Positions 1 through 6,107 of a stretch of 6,552 nucleotides of DNA are shown here, piece after piece. The position numbers and the translations under genes were made by a program. Each line of letters opens with the position of its first letter. Within the stretch, counting starts at the first letter, position 1. The notes beneath the pieces were generated by a model, which did not search any database, was not told where the DNA came from, and saw only the letters and a program-made list of their open reading frames with translations. Source of the DNA: Clostridia bacterium (GTDB lineage Bacteria; Bacillota; Clostridia; Oscillospirales; CAG-272); assembly GCA_017416885.1 (NCBI GenBank), contig JAFQAM010000178.1:1-6552 (forward strand). Reading direction: 5' to 3'.

Positions 1-17
1 ATTTGAAACTGCTCGCA

Positions 18-126
18 TCTCAGAGCGAATAAATCCGTAGAGAATTTTTTCGAGCTTTGGCGCAGACAGTTAAAAAACTTTCAAGACAAAGGTCGGACAA
101 AGGCTCACGGATTTATCGTTCTGAGA
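18..126. repeat. Imperfect inverted repeat around the 3' end of the esterase gene
   Basis: The left arm (18-38) and right arm (107-126) are reverse complements over about 20 bp, with one mismatch and one single-base gap. The core ATAAATCCGT (29-38) against ACGGATTTAT (107-116) is perfect. A second, inner pairing is GAGCTTTG (52-59) with CAAAGGCTC (98-106), which has one bulged base. The interior also holds a direct repeat GACAAAGG at 85-92 and 96-103. The right arm lies inside the esterase coding sequence and supplies its last six codons. On the minus strand there is only a very weak terminator-like stem (78-91, 4 bp) followed by six Ts, so this is not a convincing intrinsic terminator. It may be a small repeat element or a structured 3' UTR. 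The role is not known. Confidence 0.5.
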
Positions 127-785
127 CAAATGTGTTCGATTCCCGTAAGGCTATGGGATAAGAGCCATGTATATAGCTCGTCTCCCTCATAAGCATAATC
201 CCACGCGTTATGATATACGCCTTGAAGCACCTTGATTTGAGCATTTCCGCCTCGTTTATTAACGGATTTTATCATTTCTATGCTATTTTCAATTGGCACA
301 ACATCGTCGCAATCGCCGTGATATACCATAATAGGTATATTTATTAGCGCTTCGCCAAACCAATATATTCCGCTTCCGCAAATCGGAGCAATAGCGGCAA
401 ATCTTTCGGGAGCAGCCATTGCTAACATCCAAGTGCCTGTGCCTCCCATTGATAAGCCTGTCAGGTACACTCTGTCCATATCAATCGGAAGTGTTTCGCA
501 TATGTAGTCAAGAAATGCAAGAACGGATTCTGTATAGCAGCCCCAATACTTATTTTTAGGGATTTGCGGAGCTATGCAGATAAACGGATATTCCTTGCCG
601 CTTTCTCTTATATGCTTCATAAATCCGTGACGGCATGCCACATCAAGGTCGTCTCCCCATTCCCCTGCTCCGTGTAAAAAGAACACGAGGGGATATTTTT
701 TGTTTTCGTCAAAATCCTTTGGCAGATATTTTGTATATCCAAAATTAAAATATCTGTCGCTTTCCCATTTATGCTTAGTGTACAT
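105..785 (-). CDS. Alpha/beta-hydrolase carboxylesterase (prolyl-oligopeptidase/dienelactone-hydrolase-like)
   Basis: This is a 226-residue single-domain serine hydrolase that probably cleaves carboxylic esters, for example acyl groups on plant-glycan oligosaccharides. An oxyanion-hole motif HGAGE is seen at residues 38-42, and the nucleophile elbow GLSMGG at 110-115 places Ser112. HGDCDDVVP (156-164) gives the acid, probably Asp160, and YHNAW gives His192. The triad is complete and in the usual order. There is no signal peptide, so it should act in the cytoplasm. The start is supported by GAGG (793-796) seven bases upstream of the ATG. It has its own consensus promoter. The natural fold seems to end near WLLSH (207-211); the remaining 15 residues look unlike the family and partly come from an inverted-repeat arm. 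The fold is certain. The substrate is inferred only from the nearby glycosidase genes, and a phospholipase/carboxylesterase or feruloyl/acetyl esterase role are all possible. Confidence 0.85.
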   Translation of the reverse strand: MYTKHKWESDRYFNFGYTKYLPKDFDENKKYPLVFFLHGAGEWGDDLDVACRHGFMKHIRESGKEYPFICIAPQIPKNKYWGCYTESVLAFLDYICETLPIDMDRVYLTGLSMGGTGTWMLAMAAPERFAAIAPICGSGIYWFGEALINIPIMVYHGDCDDVVPIENSIEMIKSVNKRGGNAQIKVLQGVYHNAWDYAYEGDELYTWLLSHSLTGIEHICLRTINP

Positions 786-822
786 ATATTTTCCTCGCAG
801 TTATGTTTTAGATTACACACTT

Positions 823-851
823 ATTATACTAAACTTATCACTTGATGTCAA
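823..851 (-). promoter_or_regulatory. Consensus sigma-A promoter for the esterase gene
   Basis: Read on the minus strand, TTGACA (846-851) is followed by exactly 17 bases and then TATAAT (823-828), a perfect match to both consensus hexamers with optimal spacing. Transcription would start near 816, leaving a leader of about 30 bases before the ATG at 783-785. The -35 box lies three bases beyond the terminator of the upstream LRR gene, so the esterase is a separate transcription unit. Confidence 0.88.
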
Positions 852-854
852 CAC

Positions 855-880
855 AAAAAGACAGGCAAGCCTGTCTTTTT
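855..880 (-). terminator. Rho-independent terminator of the LRR gene
   Basis: The stem GACAGG (860-865) pairs with CCTGTC (870-875) around a CAAG loop. It is flanked by A5 and T5 runs that lengthen the stem and give a U-tract on either strand. It begins four bases after the TAA stop of the LRR gene, so its main job is to end that leftward transcript. Confidence 0.87.
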
Positions 881-884
881 TGAG

Positions 885-2540
885 TTATTGGATTTCTGAG
901 TATTTATAAGCCTCGGCTGTGTCGCTGTATCCGCTTACGGTTACATATTTAACTGCGTTATTTACGATTACATAGAGGTTAATTGAAATCTTAGCATTTG
1001 CTACGCTTTCGGTTGTCCAATCGTCTGCTGTAAGAATAAAGTCAACTGCGTTATATGAGCTTCCTGTAAGGTCAGCCTTTACTACATTATCCTTTGCTTT
1101 TCCGTTTGCTTCAAGCGGTGTATTGTTGTTTGCAGATGCTACAAAGCCGAATGTTAAAGCGCCATTCTTGGACTCATATTCCTTAAGAGATTCTTGGTCT
1201 ATATCATAGCCCATACACATAGCGCCCTTATCGTTCTTTGAGTAGCCCTTATAGTTAATTACCTTTTTAGCGGTTAGCTCGCTTTCCTTACCGCAAACGC
1301 CGCATTTTACTGTTTTTACACCGTCCTTAGAAAGGTCTGCATAAACGATTGATACTAAGGTTGCTTTTCCGTTAAGATAGTCGTTATCGTGACCTAAAGC
1401 TGTGTTTGGCTCTTCAACTGCTTCTCCAACCTTACCGCAGAAGCAGCTTGTTTGTGTCTTTGCGTTATTTTCGCAATCGGCTGCAAGTGTTTCCTTTACT
1501 AAATAGAGATGCTCTGTATTGTCAGCGGCATTACAGTAAACCTTTTTCTGTGAGCCTTTAAGTGTCGCGATATCGCTTGCTGATTTGTCAGCTTCGTTTG
1601 CAAAGTAAATTGTTGCAGTTCCCCAATAAGTAGCGTCCACATTCACCATATCACCGAGGAAAACAACTGTGTTCTTTGGTGAATACTGGAATGTATAGTT
1701 ATTTGGTACCGAGGTTGTTCCCTCGCCAAATACTAATACATCATTCAAGCTTGTGCAATTTCTGAAAACGCATTGATTTTGAATGGTTGAAAGATTTTTG
1801 GGGAAATAGTAAACTGTCGGTTTTTGAGACGCGGTATCAGATGTAGTAAAAGGCTCGTTCACGAAATATAGATTCTTGCAGCCATCAAATGTAGCATTGG
1901 TCTGAGCGCCACATTCAATTGTTGTCAAGCTCTTTGAAAGATATAACGCTGTCAGGTTTGTACAGGCTGAAAATTGCGTTTGACCTGCTATTTTCGTAAT
2001 TGAGTCAGGCATACTAAACGCCTTTAAGCTTGAACAATTTGAAAACATATATGATTCCAATGATGTAATGGCAGGATTTCCTCCTTTTTCAAAAACGCAC
2101 TCTTCAAGATTTGAACAGTTTTGAAATCCAACACCGCCGATGCTTGTTACAGAATACGGAATAGTGATCTTCTTTAAGCTTTTACGGTTGTAAGCAACGA
2201 AAGTACCTATTGTGGTTATTCCTTCGGGGATATCAAGCTCAACGATATTGTCAATTCCATAGCTTTTACCTGTTTTACCGTTAATATAGCTGAAATCGAG
2301 CACATGCGCTAAACCGGGAGTTCCGTGATTTCCATTAGGAATACTTGATTGATCCTTAAATACATAAGCGCTTAGACAGCTAAAGCCGTCGTCAAACACA
2401 ACTACATCGTTTGTGGATACTTGAATATTTGTTTTTGCAGGCGCATCGTCGTAGGTTGTAACCTCTGCGCTTACAGAAACAACAAACAAGCAAGCTAACA
2501 TTAAAATCATTGTCAGCATTAAAAGGGTTTTGTTTTTCAT
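885..2540 (-). CDS. Secreted BspA-like leucine-rich-repeat protein
   Basis: This is a 551-residue exported protein. The N-terminus has a basic MKNK, a hydrophobic core (residues 5-21) and a signal-peptidase I site after VSVSA (cut 25/26). Residues about 95-320 carry LRR_5/BspA-type repeats, recognisable by N/A/G-C-x-S/N-L signatures at 141, 168, 192, 220 and 261 and by phrases such as IPEGITTIG and IPYSVTSIG. Spacing is irregular (24, 27, 28 and then 41 residues), so some repeats are degenerate. Residues about 335-425 form a cysteine-bearing linker with C356, CFC (366-368) and CGVC (413-416). Residues about 428-551 form a further, probably beta-rich domain of a type common in clostridial surface proteins but without a name I can give. 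No LPXTG, dockerin or SLH module is visible, so anchoring is unclear. AAGGAG at 2550-2555 lies nine bases before the ATG. Such proteins often bind host or glycan ligands, but the ligand here is unknown. Confidence 0.88.
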   Translation of the reverse strand: MKNKTLLMLTMILMLACLFVVSVSAEVTTYDDAPAKTNIQVSTNDVVVFDDGFSCLSAYVFKDQSSIPNGNHGTPGLAHVLDFSYINGKTGKSYGIDNIVELDIPEGITTIGTFVAYNRKSLKKITIPYSVTSIGGVGFQNCSNLEECVFEKGGNPAITSLESYMFSNCSSLKAFSMPDSITKIAGQTQFSACTNLTALYLSKSLTTIECGAQTNATFDGCKNLYFVNEPFTTSDTASQKPTVYYFPKNLSTIQNQCVFRNCTSLNDVLVFGEGTTSVPNNYTFQYSPKNTVVFLGDMVNVDATYWGTATIYFANEADKSASDIATLKGSQKKVYCNAADNTEHLYLVKETLAADCENNAKTQTSCFCGKVGEAVEEPNTALGHDNDYLNGKATLVSIVYADLSKDGVKTVKCGVCGKESELTAKKVINYKGYSKNDKGAMCMGYDIDQESLKEYESKNGALTFGFVASANNNTPLEANGKAKDNVVKADLTGSSYNAVDFILTADDWTTESVANAKISINLYVIVNNAVKYVTVSGYSDTAEAYKYSEIQ

Positions 2541-2576
2541 AATAATATTCTCCTTAAAAATATTTATATATAATAC

Positions 2577-2605
2577 AGTTTACCACGGCACCGTGGAAAA
2601 GTCAA
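2577..2605 (-). promoter_or_regulatory. Putative promoter of the LRR gene
   Basis: On the minus strand, TTGACT (2600-2605) matches the -35 consensus at five of six bases. After 17 bases comes TAAACT (2577-2582), a four-of-six -10. A better -10 sequence, TATTAT, lies at 2570-2575, but 24 bases from the -35, which is too far for unaided sigma-A. The spacer is almost filled by a palindrome, so activity is probably regulator dependent. Confidence 0.5.
2583..2596. promoter_or_regulatory. GC-rich palindromic operator inside the LRR promoter spacer
   Basis: CCACGG (2583-2588) and CCGTGG (2591-2596) are perfect inverted arms separated by CA. The element stands out in otherwise AT-rich DNA and lies between the -35 and -10 boxes of the leftward promoter. 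This is the position used by MerR-family regulators, and a repressor there would block polymerase. No regulator gene is in the window, so the protein that binds is unknown. Confidence 0.55.
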
Positions 2606-2609
2606 CATC

Positions 2610-2659
2610 TTGCACAAAAAAATAAAAAATTAGGTTGTTTTTTGTTAAAATTGCACAAA
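2610..2659. repeat. Direct repeat TTGCACAAA in the divergent control region
   Basis: Two identical copies of the nonamer TTGCACAAA lie at 2610-2618 and 2651-2659, 41 bp apart (about four helical turns). They sit between the leftward and rightward promoters, where a shared regulator could bind. In AT-rich DNA a nine-base match may also be chance, so the regulatory role is only a suggestion. The rest of this gap holds A/T runs and no other gene. Confidence 0.3.
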
Positions 2660-2696
2660 TATATTTGACTGTTTAATATTTTGATGACAAGGCTTA

Positions 2697-2725
2697 TTGA
2701 CAGCGGGATAAATAAATGGTACAAT
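2697..2725 (+). promoter_or_regulatory. Sigma-A promoter of the glycoside hydrolase operon
   Basis: TTGACA (2697-2702), a 17-base spacer and TACAAT (2720-2725) give 11 of 12 consensus bases at ideal spacing. Transcription would begin near 2732, about 26 bases before the ATG. AAATG (2714-2718) and CATTT (2726-2730) form an imperfect 17-bp dyad over the -10 box, a possible repressor site. Confidence 0.85.
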
Positions 2726-2757
2726 CATTTCAGCATTAATTTTTAAGAGGTCTCTTT

Positions 2758-5028
2758 ATGAATCATCCATTAATTACTATGACGGCTATTACAGGAAAGC
2801 CGAGTAAAAGTGAAATATACGAATACTTAAGGTCGATGAAGGAAAACGGAATTTTATCGGTTTTGCTTTATCCAAGGTCAGGCTGTGAAATTGAATACCT
2901 TAGTGAGGAATGGTTTTCGTGCATTGGCTTTTTTATTGAGTGTGCCAAGGAATTGGAAATGCAAATATGGCTATATGACGATTTTAATTGGCCCTCGGGG
3001 GATGCAGGCGGTAAGGTGACTGAGATACCCGAGTATAGGCTTAAAGCTATTTGCACGGAAGGCGAAAATATAGGCAAGATAAGCTGCAAATCAAGACACA
3101 ATGCGGGACTTTTCGGTGAAAAGTATTTTCCCGATTTACTTTCCTATGATGCGGTTGACTATTTTATAAAGTCCACTCACGAGGAATATTACAAGAGATT
3201 TTCAAAGGATTTTGGCTCTACAATAAGGGGAATTTTTACTGATGAGCCATCTATTGGCTACTGCTGTCAGGACGGATGTATTCCCTACTATGAGCAAATA
3301 AAAAACGATTATTTTGAATATTGCGGTCGGAATTTTGACAGCGATATGTACGGTAGATATGAGAATTTTTATCTTAATGCGACAAAAATCATATCAAACA
3401 GATTTAACGAATGCTATTTTAAGAAGCTGTCAGTCTGGTGCGAAAATCACGGGATTTTAATGGCAGGGCATTTGATGAACGACTTTCATCCGCTGTACGC
3501 AGTAAAGCATGAGGGAGATTTTTTAAAGAATTTATCTTGCTTTTCCTTACCTGGTATTGATGAAATTGAGACAGATTTCAAAAATGAATGTGAAATGTCG
3601 CTTTTAGGCTCTATTGAGTATGCAAGCAATAAAAACGGGGCTATGGCAGAGCTTTTTGCTTTAGGTCCTGTTGATATGTCCTATGCAAAAAAGAGAGCAA
3701 TGATTTACCTATGCTCTGCTTTTAAAATCAATCACTATTTTCTTGCGATTTCTCATTTTGATATACGCGGAAATATGATTGTTAAGGATTTTTTCAGTAA
3801 TTTCAGCAGCGATCAGCCTGACTTTTCGGGAATGAAGCTTTTAGGTGATGAAGCGAAAAAAGCGGCTGAGCTTGCAAAAAAGGATTTTACGCCCGATGTA
3901 TATGTAAGATATCCGTTTGAGCTTTCTGCAAAAAATATTGCTTCCCACTGTGATATGAGTAAGCTTTTTGATACGGTAAACAAGCTGACATACAGTCAGA
4001 TACAATGGAAATACATAAACGACGAGGATATAGATGCTCCTGTTATTGAATTGAACAGCGAATGCGAGGTTACGCTTAACGGACATTCTTTTGATATATC
4101 AGAAATCAGCCGTAATGCTATTGTAACCGACGAAAATGGCGACACTCCCTTGGGTATTTTTGTAAGACGCTTTAATGACGGCGAATTTATAGCTATAAAT
4201 TTATTTGCTGATGAAAAGAAGTATTTCATTAACGGCAATAAGGTGCTTCTAAAAAAATACGATGTCTATTTTTCCAACGATAACAGCAAAAGAAAAACAA
4301 TCAGCGACACATTATCAAGGTTTTCGGTTAATTACGGAAACAAAAATGTTATTCGCGCAATGTTTTTAAACGAAAGCGCCTGTAATACTGTTTACTGTGA
4401 TTTTGATACTGATATTGAGCTTGCCGTAAGGAATGACACAAGCGGAAAATTAAACGGCGAAGCTATTCTTTGCAATAAAAAAAGCGACACTCTCCCCCGC
4501 GGAATGAGAAATTTTTATAATTATTCCGATAAATACACATTGAAGCAATACTACAATGAAATTTGCGGTCAAAAGGATTTTAAATATATGCCAAGTATAT
4601 TTTTGATTGGAGATTTCGCTTATGAAATAAAAAGCGGTGATGAATGCGCTTTACGGTTAAGGAAGCGAAAAAAAGAATATAAATGTGGGGAAAGAATTTT
4701 AGATTTTGGCAAAATCGAGTTTTCTGCCAACACATATATTCCCGCTATGTGCAATGCTATTGAAATTTGCGGCACTGATTTATTAACTGAGGTATATATT
4801 GACGGCGCGCTTATAGACAAAAAAGCATTTTCCCCGTATGTGTATGATTTAAAATGTAATTTTCAGGACAAAAGCGTTAAAATTAAAATAGTCCAGTATT
4901 CCTCTATCGCTCCCATTTTCGGTGATGTGGATTATTGGGACAAAAATGTTAAGGAATGCGGTTGGAGAGGAACGCCCTCGCCAAGTAACAGTGGCTTTGG
5001 ATTTGATAAAATTAAATTTTTAATGTAG
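2758..5028 (+). CDS. Large TIM-barrel glycoside hydrolase, GH106-like (putative alpha-L-rhamnosidase type)
   Basis: This is a 756-residue protein with no signal peptide, so it should work on imported oligosaccharides in the cytoplasm. The first 380 residues look like a TIM barrel. LLYPRSGCEIEYLSEEWF (36-53) and YDDFNWPSG (73-81) resemble the barrel signatures I associate with GH106 alpha-L-rhamnosidases and related unclassified enzymes. FTDEPS (160-165) gives an Asp-Glu-Pro motif at 162-164 that is a likely catalytic site. Glu298 in GAMAELFALGP is a candidate second acid. Residues about 385-650 are beta-rich and unassigned. About 650-756 look like a C-terminal galactose-binding-like jelly roll, with VYIDG followed by SPYVYDL. 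AAGAGG (2745-2750) lies seven bases before the ATG. It is the first gene of an operon with a GH43-type enzyme. Glycosidase activity is well supported. The exact family and sugar specificity are inferred from memory of related sequences, and another rhamnosidase-related family is possible. Confidence 0.75.
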   Translation: MNHPLITMTAITGKPSKSEIYEYLRSMKENGILSVLLYPRSGCEIEYLSEEWFSCIGFFIECAKELEMQIWLYDDFNWPSGDAGGKVTEIPEYRLKAICTEGENIGKISCKSRHNAGLFGEKYFPDLLSYDAVDYFIKSTHEEYYKRFSKDFGSTIRGIFTDEPSIGYCCQDGCIPYYEQIKNDYFEYCGRNFDSDMYGRYENFYLNATKIISNRFNECYFKKLSVWCENHGILMAGHLMNDFHPLYAVKHEGDFLKNLSCFSLPGIDEIETDFKNECEMSLLGSIEYASNKNGAMAELFALGPVDMSYAKKRAMIYLCSAFKINHYFLAISHFDIRGNMIVKDFFSNFSSDQPDFSGMKLLGDEAKKAAELAKKDFTPDVYVRYPFELSAKNIASHCDMSKLFDTVNKLTYSQIQWKYINDEDIDAPVIELNSECEVTLNGHSFDISEISRNAIVTDENGDTPLGIFVRRFNDGEFIAINLFADEKKYFINGNKVLLKKYDVYFSNDNSKRKTISDTLSRFSVNYGNKNVIRAMFLNESACNTVYCDFDTDIELAVRNDTSGKLNGEAILCNKKSDTLPRGMRNFYNYSDKYTLKQYYNEICGQKDFKYMPSIFLIGDFAYEIKSGDECALRLRKRKKEYKCGERILDFGKIEFSANTYIPAMCNAIEICGTDLLTEVYIDGALIDKKAFSPYVYDLKCNFQDKSVKIKIVQYSSIAPIFGDVDYWDKNVKECGWRGTPSPSNSGFGFDKIKFLM

Positions 5029-5033
5029 GTGAT
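5028..5033 (+). promoter_or_regulatory. Shine-Dalgarno GGTGAT that fixes the GH43 start
   Basis: GGTGAT, complementary to the 16S 3' end, overlaps the TAG stop of the upstream gene by one base and lies four bases before ATG 5038. A GTG at 5029 is in frame, but it sits inside this ribosome-binding site and has no separate one, so ATG 5038 is preferred. The arrangement favours translational coupling. Confidence 0.75.
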
Positions 5034-5037
5034 AAAA

Positions 5038-5871
5038 ATGATTAAAAGACAAGATTTAAGAATAAGAGATCCGTTTATTTTGGTGGATAATGAAAACAAG
5101 TGCTATTATATGTACGGAACTACTGATTTAGAGGACCATTGCTTAGATGCAAGAAATACCTTTACTGTGTATAAAAGCTATGACCTTGAAAGCTTTGATG
5201 ACGGCAAGGTGGTGGTTGACGGCAACAAATTAGGCTTTTGGGCGGATAGAGATTTCTGGGCGCCTGAGGTACATTTTTATAACGGCAAGTATTATTTATT
5301 CGGCAGCTGTATAGCTGAGGGCAAATGCAGATGCACGCAGATTTATGTGTGCGATACTACCGACGGGGAATTCAAGCCTGTATCAAGCAAAGCGAGAACT
5401 CCCGAAAATTGGGTTTGTCTTGACGGAACATTCTATTGCGAAAACGGAGTGCCTTATATGGTATTTTCAAGAGAATGGATTGAGGTTAAGGACGGTCAGA
5501 TGTGGGCAGTACAATTGACAGACGATTTAAGCGACACTGTTGGCGAGCCATTTAAGCTATTTAACGCAAGCGAGGCGAAGGATGTAACGGAATTTGGCGG
5601 AATTGAAGGCGCGTACATTACTGACGGACCGTTTATGTACCGTGAAAACGGAAAGCTTCGTATGCTATGGTCAAGCTTTAATGAGGGACGGTATGTAGTG
5701 CTTATTGCCGAAAGCGACTCCATTAAGGGAAAATGGACACATCTTGGCAGTCAATACGATTTCTGCGGCGGTCACGGAATGATTTTTACCGATTTTAACG
5801 GGAAAAGAATGATTTCTTTACATAGTCCGAATACTGCGGATTTTGAAAGAGCGCATTTTTTTGAGTTTTGA
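5038..5871 (+). CDS. GH43-type beta-propeller glycosidase
   Basis: This is a 277-residue single-domain enzyme of the five-bladed propeller type, close to the length of a minimal GH43 catalytic domain. All three expected acidic residues are in order. Asp11 in IRDPF is the general base, Asp129 in CLDG is the pKa modulator and Glu190 in GGIEGAY is the general acid. His246 in GGHGM and the FWAPEVHFYNGKYYLF stretch (73-88) are also typical. Known GH43 enzymes invert glycosidic bonds of alpha-L-arabinofuranosides or beta-D-xylosides, but subfamilies vary and specificity cannot be read from the motifs. There is no signal peptide and no accessory carbohydrate-binding domain, so it is probably a cytoplasmic exo-acting or oligosaccharide-trimming enzyme. 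It follows the GH106-like gene by nine bases and is probably translationally coupled to it. A strong terminator lies 74 bases after its stop. Confidence 0.88.
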   Translation: MIKRQDLRIRDPFILVDNENKCYYMYGTTDLEDHCLDARNTFTVYKSYDLESFDDGKVVVDGNKLGFWADRDFWAPEVHFYNGKYYLFGSCIAEGKCRCTQIYVCDTTDGEFKPVSSKARTPENWVCLDGTFYCENGVPYMVFSREWIEVKDGQMWAVQLTDDLSDTVGEPFKLFNASEAKDVTEFGGIEGAYITDGPFMYRENGKLRMLWSSFNEGRYVVLIAESDSIKGKWTHLGSQYDFCGGHGMIFTDFNGKRMISLHSPNTADFERAHFFEF

Positions 5872-5945
5872 GAATGACATATTAAATCATAACACGCGAA
5901 GGCAAAGGCTCATACTTTGTTTTAAGGACTTATACAACATATAAC

Positions 5946-5983
5946 AAAGGACAGAGAATGTTTTTACACTCTCTGTCCTTTTT
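5946..5983 (+). terminator. Strong intrinsic terminator of the glycosidase operon
   Basis: AAAGGACAGAG (5946-5956) pairs perfectly with CTCTGTCCTTT (5971-5981). The stem continues inward through A5957-T5970 and, after one A/C mismatch, three more pairs to a TTTT loop. A five-T tract ends it at 5979-5983. In the opposite direction the U-tract is poorer (TTTGTT), but it could still stop transcripts coming from glnA. Confidence 0.88.
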
Positions 5984-5985
5984 GT

Positions 5986-6067
5986 AGTGAAGTTTTTGCA
6001 TAGCAAAAGTGAAGTTGCATTATAATGCAGTGAAGCTTGTGCGAGCACAAATGAAGGTGCTTTGCAT
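5986..6067. repeat. Array of mini-hairpins punctuated by a GTGAAG-type hexamer
   Basis: The hexamer occurs at 5987, 6009 and 6030 as GTGAAG and at 6051 as ATGAAG, with spacings of 22, 21 and 21 bp. Each copy is followed by its own small dyad. These are TTTTGC-ATA-GCAAAA (5994-6008), the perfect palindrome TGCATTATAATGCA (6016-6029), TTGTGC-GA-GCACAA (6037-6050) and a weak GTGC-TTT-GCAT (6057-6067, with a G-T pair). The arm sequences differ between units while the punctuation is kept. The array sits between two converging genes and encodes no plausible protein. I recall similar punctuated hairpins in other clostridial genomes, but this is unverified. Confidence 0.7.
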
Positions 6068-6072
6068 TGTAG

Positions 6073-6092
6073 GGGAGGGGCTTGCTCCTCCC
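6073..6092. repeat. G-rich/C-rich intergenic hairpin beside the glnA 3' end
   Basis: GGGAGGGG (6073-6080) pairs with GCTCCTCCC-type sequence (6085-6092) around a CTTG loop, giving eight pairs with one G-T. It is followed on the plus strand by only four Ts after one G, and on the minus strand by no T-run, so it is not a good terminator. Its base composition differs sharply from its surroundings. It may be a REP-like element or a 3'-end stabiliser for glnA mRNA. Confidence 0.6.
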
Positions 6093-6107
6093 GTTTTAGA
6101 GATTATT

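Noticed and set aside
98..107. CAAAGGCTCA shared with 5903-5912, suggesting two copies of one element
   Set aside because: The match stops at ten bases and the flanks differ, so it may be chance.
700..909. 69-residue plus-strand ORF
   Set aside because: It is antisense to the esterase start and covers the terminator and promoter, and its composition is not protein-like.
2470..2540. Lipoprotein signal (MLAC, Cys17) on the LRR protein
   Set aside because: The residues after Cys17 are still hydrophobic and a good signal-peptidase I site (VSVSA) follows, so a plain secretory signal is more likely.
2868..4820. Several minus-strand ORFs of 66-81 residues opposite the GH106-like gene, and one opposite GH43
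   Set aside because: They are antisense shadows of strong coding sequence with no ribosome-binding sites or recognisable domains.
5029..5037. GTG start adding three residues to the GH43 protein
   Set aside because: The GTG is part of the GGTGAT ribosome-binding site and has no good site of its own. ATG 5038 is correctly spaced.
5903..5922. Second terminator CAAAG-N7-CTTTG followed by TTTT
   Set aside because: The stem is only five AT-rich pairs, and a much stronger terminator follows at 5946.
5986..6067. CRISPR array
   Set aside because: The repeated unit is only six bases and the intervening segments are palindromes, not spacers.
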